Shown here: one piece after another, positions 52,899-60,625 of the stretch | How positions within the stretch are numbered: position 1 is the stretch's first letter | How the letters are laid out: each line of letters begins with the position of its first letter | Origin: Aquibacillus albus | GTDB lineage: Bacteria; Bacillota; Bacilli; Bacillales; Amphibacillaceae | Length of the DNA: 60,625 nt | NCBI RefSeq assembly: GCF_016908325.1 | Contig: NZ_JAFBDR010000026.1 | Coordinates: forward strand, 1 to 60,625 | Direction: 5' to 3' | Made by a program: the position numbers and the translations under genes | Notes under the pieces: model-generated | The model's database searches: none | Told to the model about the DNA's origin: nothing | The model's input: only the letters and a program-made list of their open reading frames with translations

Positions 52899-53101
52899 CA
52901 ATGTCACCTCCTAAAAATAGTATTTCCAATTTTTTAATAATTAATCCTGGATTTCAAAAGGCAAAGCAATTTATTAAAATTAAAATTATATCCTATTCAT
53001 AAGACTCTTCATAATAAAATCAACTCATACTAACTTCTGATAACTTTTAATTTTAACACAAATGTTGGTTTAAATCAACTTTTCCAGTGTCCGTTGATTA
53101 T

Positions 53102-54490
53102 TCATTCACTTCCACCTCTTAATGCTTCCTTCAACGCTTCTTGTACAGTATTAACACCTAAAACTTCAATACCAGTTGGAGGAGTCCAGCCATCTAGATT
53201 TTTTCTTGGAATAATCGCCCGTTTAAACCCGAGCTTCGAAGCCTCTTGGACCCGTTGATCAATCCGTGCAACCCTTCTTATTTCTCCAGTCAACCCTACT
53301 TCACCAATAAAGACATCTTCTGGTTTGGAAGGCTGATTTTTAAAACTGGAGGCAATGCTTATAGCAACAGCTAAATCAATCGCCGGTTCATCTAACTTTA
53401 CCCCTCCTGCAACTTTTACATAAGCATCTTGGTTCTGAAGCATTAAGCCCACTCTCTTCTCCAAGACCGCCATTAATAATGGAACACGATTATGATCGAT
53501 TCCTGTTGCCATCCTTCTCGGGTTACCATAACTGGTCGGTGAAATTAATGCCTGAATTTCAACCAAGACAGGCCTACTCCCCTCCATGGATGCAACAACA
53601 GTTGATCCTGCCGCTCCTTGAGATCTTTCTTCTAAAAAAACTTCTGAAGGGTTAAGAACTTCACGAAGTCCTTCTTCCTTCATTTCAAATATCCCCATTT
53701 CGTGCGTACTTCCGAATCTATTTTTTACCCCACGTAAAATTCGAAACGTATGATGACGCTCGCCTTCAAAATAAAGCACTGCATCAACCATATGCTCTAG
53801 TAATCTTGGACCTGCAATAGAACCTTCTTTTGTAACGTGACCTACAATAAAAATTGGAATGTTATTTTGTTTAGCAATTCGCATTAATTCACTCGTACAT
53901 TCGCGAACCTGTGAAACGCTACCAGGTGCACTGGTAACTTCTTCTCGATAAATCGTTTGAATAGAATCAATGACAACAAATGATGGGTTTAGTTGTTCAA
54001 TATGATTTACAATCGAAAATAAATTTGTTTCCGATAAAACAAACAGCTGATCCGAAGTAACACCTAAACGATCTGCACGTAGTTTTGTCTGTCTGGTCGA
54101 TTCTTCCCCAGAAATATATAAAACACTTAAACGATTATCTGCAAGTTGGGCTGATACTTGGAGTAGTAAAGTTGATTTCCCTATTCCCGGATCACCGCCA
54201 ATTAGAACTAATGAACCCGGTACGACCCCTCCGCCAAGTACTCGGTTAAACTCTGGCATATTTGTTTCAATTCGAGCTTCTTCTTTCGTCTGTATAGCTG
54301 TAATTTTTTCTGGTTTGGTGTTCGAAGCTTCTCCAGTTACCATTATATGCCTAGAGGATTGTTTAGATGCCACTACTTCTTCTATTAGTGTATTCCAGCT
54401 ATGACAAGCTGGGCATTTTCCCATCCATTTTGGTGACTCATATCCACATTCATGGCAAACATACTTTGTTTTTGTCTTTGTCTTCGCCAA
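53102..54490 (-). CDS. radA: DNA repair protein RadA
   Basis: A 462-residue RecA-like branch migration ATPase. Zinc finger [18 protein letters not shown] (about 12-29), Walker [11 protein letters not shown], the RadA signature [12 protein letters not shown], and a C-terminal Lon-like domain. The TTG at 54490 with GGAGCG upstream gives the family start; the ATG at 54529 has no ribosome binding site. Confidence 0.95.
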   Translation of the reverse strand: MAKTKTKTKYVCHECGYESPKWMGKCPACHSWNTLIEEVVASKQSSRHIMVTGEASNTKPEKITAIQTKEEARIETNMPEFNRVLGGGVVPGSLVLIGGDPGIGKSTLLLQVSAQLADNRLSVLYISGEESTRQTKLRADRLGVTSDQLFVLSETNLFSIVNHIEQLNPSFVVIDSIQTIYREEVTSAPGSVSQVRECTSELMRIAKQNNIPIFIVGHVTKEGSIAGPRLLEHMVDAVLYFEGERHHTFRILRGVKNRFGSTHEMGIFEMKEEGLREVLNPSEVFLEERSQGAAGSTVVASMEGSRPVLVEIQALISPTSYGNPRRMATGIDHNRVPLLMAVLEKRVGLMLQNQDAYVKVAGGVKLDEPAIDLAVAISIASSFKNQPSKPEDVFIGEVGLTGEIRRVARIDQRVQEASKLGFKRAIIPRKNLDGWTPPTGIEVLGVNTVQEALKEALRGGSE

Positions 54491-54687
54491 GTCAATCGCT
54501 CCTATTAGTACATGTTCAGAATAATCCATGTTAAAATTCGACTATCAGTTGGTAACTTTTTTTGAACAAGTTCTATTACAATTTTATACGAATTAGGTGA
54601 CATAAAAGTTACAAAATCCTATCATTTGTTTTAAACTTTTGCCTAAAGTTCACTTAACTATCTAACCTTATCTTTTAAAGAAAATTT

Positions 54688-54808
54688 GACTAGCGCCAAG
54701 CCTTTAGGCGCAGGCGATCACCTAGTAGCGCTTATACTTAGTCCCTAAAAATTTTTACGACGTCGAATTACTTCTCTGCTAAAATTTTATGCTTTCTTAA
54801 CGTGTGAA
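54688..54808 (-). repeat. Dispersed intergenic repeat, copy A (longest)
   Basis: The longest copy: a self-complementary GC-rich half (54688-54742; GCGCC/GGCGC stem in TAGCGCCAAGCCTTTAGGCGC) and an AT-rich tail (54760-54808). The first half matches copy B at 39772-39841, the second copy C at 759-807. It lies in the clpC-radA gap, abutting the clpC terminator. Function unknown. Confidence 0.75.
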
Positions 54809-54841
54809 AAAAATCGGAAGGCATCCACCTTCCGATTTTTA
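54806..54841 (-). terminator. Terminator of the ctsR-mcsA-mcsB-clpC operon
   Basis: Minus strand AAAAATCGGAAGG and CCTTCCGATTTTT form a 13-bp stem with a 5-6 nt loop, followed by TTC. It separates clpC from radA, which therefore needs another promoter. The rest of the 379-bp gap is the repeat copy A and unrecognised AT-rich DNA. Confidence 0.9.
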
Positions 54842-54869
54842 AATCGCCTTAACTAGATTTAAACTATAC

Positions 54870-57302
54870 TCATTGTGCCGAGACAGTAAATTCTCCATTG
54901 TCATTAACATCTATTTCAATTTTTTGCCCTTTTTGGATAGTTTCCTTCAATAATTCTTCGGAAAGCAAATCTTCTACATTTTTTTGAAGAGATCGACGTA
55001 GAGGTCTTGCCCCATACTCTGGATCAAAGCCTTCATTTGCAATTTTTTCTAACGCCTTATCTGTCAATGTAAAGTCAATCTCTTGTTCCGTTAATCGTTT
55101 TTGCAGCTGGTTGACCATCAGTGAAACAATGTCTTTCATGTGCTTTCTTTCTAGTGAGTGGAAGACAATCATCTCATCAATTCGATTTAGGAATTCTGGG
55201 CGAAAAGCTTTTTTCATTTCGTCCATTACTTTTGATTTCATTCCCTTGTAGTTTTCTTCCTCATCACCAAGACTAAAACCAACATATTTGTTTCGCTTCA
55301 ACTCACTTGCACCAACGTTGGATGTCATAATTAATACCGTATTACGGAAGTCAACGACACGTCCTTTTGAATCTGTTAATCGTCCATCCTCTAACACTTG
55401 AAGTAATATATTAAATACTTCAGGGTGGGCTTTTTCAACCTCATCTAGAAGTACGACAGAATAAGGCTTTCTTCTTACCTTTTCCGTTAACTGTCCGCCT
55501 TCTTCATAACCTACATATCCCGGAGGTGAGCCTACTAAACGCGAAGTGGAATGCTTCTCCATGTACTCGGACATATCAATCCGTATCATCGAATCCTCGT
55601 CACCAAACATGGATTCAGCTAATGCACGTGCAAGCTCTGTTTTACCAACACCTGTTGGTCCAAGGAAGATAAATGAACCAATTGGACGTTTCGGATCTTT
55701 GAGTCCTGCTCTTGCACGACGGATTGCCTTTGATACCGCCCTTACTGCTTCTTCTTGCCCAATCAGACGCCCATGCAACGTATCTTCCAAATGTAATAAT
55801 CGTTCACTTTCATCTTTTGTTAAGGAAGATACTGGTACTCCAGTCCAAGTGGATACAACACTAGCAATATCCTCTACTGTTACCTCTGAATTCTCTTGAC
55901 CCTGCTTTTCCTTCCATTTCTCTTTCGTTTCTTCTAGCTCTTCTCGTAAGCGCTGTTCACTATCTCTTAATGAAGCAGCTTTTTCGAATTCTTGACTTTG
56001 AACAGCTGCGTCTTTTTCTTTCTTTACCTCTTCAAGCTTTTGTTCAAGCTCTTTCAAGTTCGGTGGAGCTGTATAAGAACGAAGACGCACTTTTGAAGCT
56101 GCTTCATCGATTAAGTCAATGGCTTTGTCTGGTAGGAAACGATCCGTAATATAACGATTAGAAAATTTTGCTGCTGATTCAATCGCTTCATCTGTAATCG
56201 TTACACGATGGTGTGCCTCATAACGATCCCTTAACCCTTTTAAAATTTGGATGGACTGATCAACGGTTGGTTCGTCTACTTGAATTGGTTGAAATCTACG
56301 CTCTAATGCTGCATCCTTTTCAATATATTTTCGATATTCATCTAATGTTGTCGCCCCAATACATTGTAACTCACCTCGAGCAAGCGAAGGTTTTAAAATG
56401 TTAGAGGCATCAATCGCACCTTCCGCTCCACCTGCTCCAATCAATGTATGAAGTTCATCAATAAATAAAATGATATTAGCTGCTTGACGAATTTCCTCCA
56501 TTACTTTTTTCAAACGATCTTCAAATTCACCGCGATATTTCGTCCCGGCTACTACGGTACCCATATCTAATGTCATCACTCGTTTGTCTCGTAATATTTC
56601 CGGAATTTCATTATTCACAATTTGTTGCGCTAATCCTTCAGCAACAGCAGTTTTACCAACACCCGGTTCCCCAATTAATACAGGATTGTTTTTTGTACGA
56701 CGACTTAACACTTGAATAACTCGTTCAATTTCTTTTTCACGACCAATGACCGGATCAATATTTCCTTCTTTAGCAATTGCCGTTAAATCTCTAGCGAGGG
56801 AATCTAATGTTGGAGTACTTGCATTTGTAGACTGTCCGCCTCGTCCCTGTTGTCCTGATGCGGTTTCATTGCTCCCCAATAGCTGCAGCACTTGCTGACG
56901 AGCTTTATTCAGACTAATACCTAGGTTATTTAATACTCGTGCTGCTACCCCTTCACCTTCACGAATTAATCCTAACAAAATGTGCTCTGTCCCTACATAA
57001 GAATGACCTAATTTACGGGCTTCATCCATAGATAGTTCGATTACCTTTTTAGCGCGAGGAGTATAATGAATTGTTTGCGACACCTTTTGACCTTTGCCTA
57101 TTAATTGCTCTACTTCCTCTTGAATTTTTTCTGTTTCAAGGCCTAGAGACTTTAAAGCTTTAGCAGCAATTCCACCGCCTTCACTCACTAAACCTAATAG
57201 AATATGCTCTGTTCCAATGTTATTGTGACCAAGTCTAACCGCTTCTTCTTGGGAGAGTGCTAGTACTTTTTGTGCTCTTTCTGTAAATCGCCCAAACATC
57301 AT
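54870..57302 (-). CDS. clpC: ATP-dependent Clp unfoldase ClpC
   Basis: An 810-residue AAA+ unfoldase partnering ClpP and degrading McsB-marked proteins. Two Clp_N repeats ([18 protein letters not shown] start), Walker [10 protein letters not shown] then a UVR/linker region ([13 protein letters not shown]), second Walker [10 protein letters not shown]. It lies 12 bp after mcsB, closing the CtsR operon. Confidence 0.97.
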   Translation of the reverse strand: MMFGRFTERAQKVLALSQEEAVRLGHNNIGTEHILLGLVSEGGGIAAKALKSLGLETEKIQEEVEQLIGKGQKVSQTIHYTPRAKKVIELSMDEARKLGHSYVGTEHILLGLIREGEGVAARVLNNLGISLNKARQQVLQLLGSNETASGQQGRGGQSTNASTPTLDSLARDLTAIAKEGNIDPVIGREKEIERVIQVLSRRTKNNPVLIGEPGVGKTAVAEGLAQQIVNNEIPEILRDKRVMTLDMGTVVAGTKYRGEFEDRLKKVMEEIRQAANIILFIDELHTLIGAGGAEGAIDASNILKPSLARGELQCIGATTLDEYRKYIEKDAALERRFQPIQVDEPTVDQSIQILKGLRDRYEAHHRVTITDEAIESAAKFSNRYITDRFLPDKAIDLIDEAASKVRLRSYTAPPNLKELEQKLEEVKKEKDAAVQSQEFEKAASLRDSEQRLREELEETKEKWKEKQGQENSEVTVEDIASVVSTWTGVPVSSLTKDESERLLHLEDTLHGRLIGQEEAVRAVSKAIRRARAGLKDPKRPIGSFIFLGPTGVGKTELARALAESMFGDEDSMIRIDMSEYMEKHSTSRLVGSPPGYVGYEEGGQLTEKVRRKPYSVVLLDEVEKAHPEVFNILLQVLEDGRLTDSKGRVVDFRNTVLIMTSNVGASELKRNKYVGFSLGDEEENYKGMKSKVMDEMKKAFRPEFLNRIDEMIVFHSLERKHMKDIVSLMVNQLQKRLTEQEIDFTLTDKALEKIANEGFDPEYGARPLRRSLQKNVEDLLSEELLKETIQKGQKIEIDVNDNGEFTVSAQ

Positions 57303-57314
57303 TAGGCATTCCTC

Positions 57315-58382
57315 CTATCCATTTTCTATGTTTAGTCGTTCTCTTATTAATGAAGCTCTTAATATATCTCTTTCCTCAGGAGATAATGCTTCTTTCGCAT
57401 ACTGCTGTAAAAAACCTGGTTGGGTTAATACCATTAACTCATTCAGTATCGTTTTTGAAATATTCTTAATAAACCCAACATCTATACCAAGCCTTACATC
57501 AGATAAGCATTTCGCAGTCTCTTTTGATTCGATAATACGACTATGCTCTAAAATGCCATAGGAACGAAAAATTCTATCCTCTAGTTGTATTGATGATTGC
57601 TCTACTAATAATTGGCGAGCCTTTCGTTCCTCCTCTATTAACTTTTCGACAACGCTTTGTAAATCTCCTACTATATCCATCTCTGATCTTCCTAAAGTAA
57701 TTTGGTTAGATATTTGAAAAATATTTCCTAATGCCTCGCTCCCCTCTCCATATATACCTCTAACCACAAGTCCTAGCTGACTAATTGCAGGAATCATTCG
57801 ATTGATTTTTTGGGTGATTGCTAAGGCTGGTAAATGCATCATCACAGATGCGCGCATCCCTGTTCCTACATTGGTTGGACAGCTTGTTAAATAGCCTTTA
57901 TTTTCATCAAACGCGTAATTTATTTTTTCCTCTAACCAGTCATCAATCTCAAAAGCTTGCTCTAATGCTTTTTCCAACTGGAATCCAGGAAAATATAGTT
58001 GTATTCTGATATGATCTTCCTCATTAATCATGACAGAAACCTGTTCACTTTCTGATATTAACACGCCCCCTTGTTCTGATTTTTCTGCTAAATGAGGGCT
58101 AATTAAATGTTTTTCAACGAGTACGCGCTTTTCGATTGGCTTTAAATCCTTCATATTTACGAACTCTAAATCATGATATGTTTTAAACGTTTGATGATGA
58201 TATTCTTCCTTTATATATTCTAATATTTTCGTTAATTCACTTTGTTTAGCAATAATAGGAAATGGTGCTTGGTCTAAGTTCCTTGCTAACCGGATTCTGC
58301 TACTCATGACAATGTCACTATCAGGACCCTCTTCCTTCATCCAAGGACTAATTGCTTCATTCATAAATTGTTGCAAGGACAT
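57315..58382 (-). CDS. mcsB: Protein-arginine kinase McsB
   Basis: A 355-residue phosphagen-kinase-fold enzyme phosphorylating arginines on CtsR and unfolded proteins. Signature pieces are [32 protein letters not shown] and [20 protein letters not shown]. One-base overlap with mcsA; clpC follows. Confidence 0.96.
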   Translation of the reverse strand: MSLQQFMNEAISPWMKEEGPDSDIVMSSRIRLARNLDQAPFPIIAKQSELTKILEYIKEEYHHQTFKTYHDLEFVNMKDLKPIEKRVLVEKHLISPHLAEKSEQGGVLISESEQVSVMINEEDHIRIQLYFPGFQLEKALEQAFEIDDWLEEKINYAFDENKGYLTSCPTNVGTGMRASVMMHLPALAITQKINRMIPAISQLGLVVRGIYGEGSEALGNIFQISNQITLGRSEMDIVGDLQSVVEKLIEEERKARQLLVEQSSIQLEDRIFRSYGILEHSRIIESKETAKCLSDVRLGIDVGFIKNISKTILNELMVLTQPGFLQQYAKEALSPEERDILRASLIRERLNIENG

Positions 58383-58918
58383 TATTCATCACCCCCGCCT
58401 TTATATAGTTCCCGTTCAATTTCTTTAATTTGGTCCCGAACTTTGGCGGCTTGCTCAAACTCTTCATTTTTGATTAAATTCTGTAATTTTTCCTTATAAT
58501 CACTTAATGTTCTCTTTAAGCTTAAATCACTACCAATTCGCTTAGGTATCTTGCCATCGTGTGTCGTGTTTCCACTATGAACTCTACGAAAAATAGGATT
58601 TAAATGTTCTGAAAAAGCATGATAGCATTCCGCACAACCAAATTTACCGACTCGGGTAAAATCTTGATAGGTCATACTACAATTATCACATGTCAAAACC
58701 TGACTTTGGACAAATTCACTGTTCTTGTTAATCGAAGATGAATTGAAGTTAAATAAACCCGAAAGTAAATCATGCAAAGAATATGCCTCTTCATCATACG
58801 AAACGTAACCTTTTTCTTTTGCACATTGTTCACACACATGTATCTCTGTCTTATTACCATTCACTACTTTTGTAAAATGCAAAGTAGCTGGTCGTTCCTG
58901 ACATTCTTGGCAATCCAT
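58382..58918 (-). CDS. mcsA: McsA, zinc-binding activator of McsB
   Basis: A 178-residue protein: four CxxC motifs (CQEC, CEQC, CDNC, CAEC) and a C-terminal UVR motif [15 protein letters not shown]. It activates McsB and binds zinc. Second gene of the CtsR operon, overlapping mcsB by one base, 22 bp after ctsR. Confidence 0.95.
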   Translation of the reverse strand: MDCQECQERPATLHFTKVVNGNKTEIHVCEQCAKEKGYVSYDEEAYSLHDLLSGLFNFNSSSINKNSEFVQSQVLTCDNCSMTYQDFTRVGKFGCAECYHAFSEHLNPIFRRVHSGNTTHDGKIPKRIGSDLSLKRTLSDYKEKLQNLIKNEEFEQAAKVRDQIKEIERELYKGGGDE

Positions 58919-58940
58919 ACAGCCTTACCTCCTTACTACT

Positions 58941-59399
58941 TTAATGTTTTAAAGCAGATAGCATAGCCGTCATGATTCTGGACCTTATTTCATCTCGAAC
59001 AGGTAATTGGAAAGCAAGAGTATTTCTATTAATCGCACTGACCATAATCTTGGCCTCTCGATTCGTTATTATCTCTTCTTCTAACAGTCGTTCCAGTATA
59101 TCAATAGCAGCCTGCTGGGTTACAGTGGGGTGAATCATCTCGATAATTTCATCGATTAATTTTGCTTTATCTTCATTCGTTATTCGGATAATACGAATGT
59201 AACCCCCACCCCCGCGTTTACTTTCCACTATATATCCCTTTTCCACAGTAAAGCGAGTGTTAATCACATAATTTATTTGGGAAGGAACACATTCAAAACG
59301 ATCTGCAATTTCACTTCGTTTTATTTCAATAGCATTTTGTGTATTATTTTGAAGTATTTTTTTAAGATAATCCTCAATCACGTCAGAGATATTTCGCAT
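58941..59399 (-). CDS. ctsR: CtsR, repressor of class III heat-shock genes
   Basis: A 152-residue winged-helix repressor: the N-terminal RNISDVIEDYLKKIL, the DNA-reading FTVEKGYIVESKRGGGGYIR with the glycine-rich wing, and the C-terminal part recognised by McsB. Its own promoter has CtsR boxes, so it is autoregulated. AGGAGGAGG lies before the ATG. Confidence 0.97.
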   Translation of the reverse strand: MRNISDVIEDYLKKILQNNTQNAIEIKRSEIADRFECVPSQINYVINTRFTVEKGYIVESKRGGGGYIRIIRITNEDKAKLIDEIIEMIHPTVTQQAAIDILERLLEEEIITNREAKIMVSAINRNTLAFQLPVRDEIRSRIMTAMLSALKH

Positions 59400-59416
59400 C
59401 TAGCCCTCCTCCTCTC

Positions 59417-59439
59417 TTTGACTTTGACTATCTTTGACT
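59417..59439 (-). promoter_or_regulatory. CtsR operator (three heptamers)
   Basis: Minus strand heptamers AGTCAAA lie at 59433-59439, 59423-59429 and 59417-59423. The first two with 3-nt spacing match the CtsR consensus RGTCAAANANRGTCAAA exactly. The third heptamer abuts the second. They lie between the -10 and the start of ctsR. Confidence 0.93.
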
Positions 59440-59447
59440 ATATTTTT

Positions 59448-59476
59448 ATTATACTTTGTCGTTCTTGCTGTTGCAA
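59448..59476 (-). promoter_or_regulatory. Promoter of ctsR-mcsA-mcsB-clpC (sigma A type)
   Basis: Minus strand -35 TTGCAA (59471-59476), 17-bp spacer, perfect -10 TATAAT (59448-59453). The CtsR operator covers the start region. Confidence 0.85.
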
Positions 59477-59632
59477 ACATAAAATGTTAATAGACCATGT
59501 TCAAAAAGTTGACGAATAAGAAACCAGCCAACCAAGATTCTCCGTTTACCATTTGGAACAATCTCTAATAACCATTCTTGCCTTTATACTTTGAAAAAAA
59601 ACTAGGTATTTTAAATTAAAACATGGATAACT

Positions 59633-60322
59633 TTACTGTCGCTCCGTAACTTGTTTGATATGATCAATTTTAGATATATGATCAAATAATTTAAACTTGT
59701 TTATTGTTTTTGTGTGTGATAAGTATATAAATAATCTTCTATCCTCTGCTTCTTTCTCAATCTCTAATTTTTCTACTTTTACATTTTTTTCCTTGAATAT
59801 GGATAATAATTGGTCAATATTCAAATCATTGGCTACAACTAGTTGAATCGCAATCCTATTCTTTTTAGAACGAAAATGTCTTTCAAGGTTATTTAATAAA
59901 ACAAGACTTAATAGGATAACAATGGTTGTTAAAACCGCAGCTTTATACATACCTGCCCCTACCACTAATCCTAAACCTGCAACTGCCCATATTGAAGCTG
60001 CAGTAGTTAAACCACGAATTGTCATACCGTTGACAATAATCGTACCTGCACCTAAAAAACCTATACCACTTATAACGTAAGAAGGAATACGAGCTGGATC
60101 AAATCTGACATACTCATAATTTTGAGTGTATGCTTCAAAACCATATAATGATAGTAGCATCATTAAACAAGATCCAACACCAACGAGAATATGTGTTCTA
60201 AACCCTGCTGAGTGATTTTTCAATTCCCTCTCAAAGCCTATTAACCCAGATAAAATAAGTGCAAAGAAAATCCTATTCATCATTAATATAAAATTGTCAT
60301 CAAATATCGTTTCCCAAAGCAT
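59633..60322 (-). CDS. MgtC/SapB-family membrane protein
   Basis: A 229-residue protein: an N-terminal MgtC domain with about four or five membrane segments (GLIGFERELKNHSAGFRTHI, GIGFLGAGTII, GLTTAASIWAVAGLGLVVG), then a soluble C-terminal ACT-like domain. MgtC proteins inhibit ATP synthase or affect Mg adaptation in some pathogens; here the role is unknown. GGGGGATAATT before the ATG. Between a 5S rRNA and ctsR, likely monocistronic. Confidence 0.85.
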   Translation of the reverse strand: MLWETIFDDNFILMMNRIFFALILSGLIGFERELKNHSAGFRTHILVGVGSCLMMLLSLYGFEAYTQNYEYVRFDPARIPSYVISGIGFLGAGTIIVNGMTIRGLTTAASIWAVAGLGLVVGAGMYKAAVLTTIVILLSLVLLNNLERHFRSKKNRIAIQLVVANDLNIDQLLSIFKEKNVKVEKLEIEKEAEDRRLFIYLSHTKTINKFKLFDHISKIDHIKQVTERQ

Positions 60323-60480
60323 AATTATCCCCCATTCACTACCATATATATTTTCCTACTTCTTCTATATGTATTAAACTATTTTAACTTGTACTACCTA
60401 ACTTATTAATACTAGTACAACGTAATTCATTAAAAATTAAATTTACTAAGATGGTTTTTTTACCCACATGTTAATTAATA

Positions 60481-60520
60481 AAAAAATAACCCAGAAAAGC
60501 AAAAGCTTCACTGGGTTATT
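60481..60520 (-). terminator. rRNA operon terminator
   Basis: Minus strand AATAACCCAG and CTGGGTTATT form a 10-bp stem with a 16-nt loop, followed by TTTT. It lies just past the 5S 3' end. The 160 bp to the mgtC-like gene show no other feature. Confidence 0.88.
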
Positions 60521-60530
60521 TTATATATTT

Positions 60531-60625
60531 CCTGGCGACGTCCTACTCTCGCAGGGGCAAAGCCCCAACTACCATTGGCGCTGGAGAGCTTAACTACTGT
60601 GTTCGGCATGGGAACAGGTGTGACC
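60531..60625 (-). rRNA. 5S rRNA, 3' part
   Basis: The reverse complement reads GTTCCCATGCCGAACACAG, then GGGGCTTTGCCCC and GAGAGTAGGACG, the conserved 5S 3' two thirds. The 5' end is beyond the right edge. It ends an rRNA operon transcribed leftward. The exact 3' end is estimated. Confidence 0.96.

Noticed and set aside
52908-53101. Possible remains of disA
   Set aside because: The gap is only about 200 bp of AT-rich DNA; no piece of DisA protein could be read.

Overview
The window is a low-GC Firmicute chromosome segment, almost certainly a spore-forming Bacillaceae. Evidence is the gene order ctsR-mcsA-mcsB-clpC-radA through the S10/spc/alpha ribosomal clusters to cwlD-salA-gerD-kbaA-pdaB, the AGGAGG ribosome binding sites, the sporulation genes, a CtsR operator, a Cys T-box and an L10 leader. 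Genus cannot be fixed; an Oceanobacillus/Virgibacillus-type relative is a guess. The block is bounded by two rRNA operons: the 3' part of a 5S rRNA at the right edge and the first 50 nt of a 16S rRNA at the left edge, both on the minus strand. Nearly all genes are on the minus strand, so the text below runs right to left.

Right part (60.6-43.4 kb): 5S rRNA and terminator, an MgtC/SapB membrane protein, the CtsR-regulated proteolysis operon ctsR-mcsA-mcsB-clpC, radA, the PIN/TRAM protein yacL, ispD-ispF (isoprenoid precursors), gltX, a T-box followed by cysE-cysS, mrnC-rlmB-rae1 (RNA processing), sigH, rpmGB and secE. The gene disA, normally between radA and yacL, is absent.

Middle (43.4-26.3 kb): nusG, rplK-rplA, L10 leader with rplJ-rplL, rsmC-type methyltransferase, rpoB-rpoC with a long hairpin-rich leader, then the str operon (rplGB-rpsL-rpsG-fusA-tuf) closed by a strong terminator.

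Left part (26.2-6.2 kb): two tandem promoters drive the S10-spc-alpha super-operon (rpsJ to rplQ), which includes secY, adk, infA and rpoA. Between adk and the KOW-domain gene the expected methionine aminopeptidase gene map survives only as a heavily decayed pseudogene; this is the most notable observation in the window. After rplQ come the ECF vitamin transporter module (ecfA1-ecfA2-ecfT), truA, a structured leader, rplM and rpsI.

Far left (6.2-0.05 kb): a sporulation/cell wall cluster (VanW-domain protein, cwlD, salA, gerD, kbaA, pdaB), a small unknown protein and the tandem promoters of the next rRNA operon. PdaB carries Asn in place of the Asp of its first NodB motif.

I see no CRISPR array, prophage, insertion sequence or tRNA gene. 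No clearly novel multi-gene system was recognised. The unusual features are the map pseudogene, the missing disA, a dispersed intergenic repeat, a possible antisense promoter in the rpoB leader and several structured leaders. All positions and matches were read by eye.
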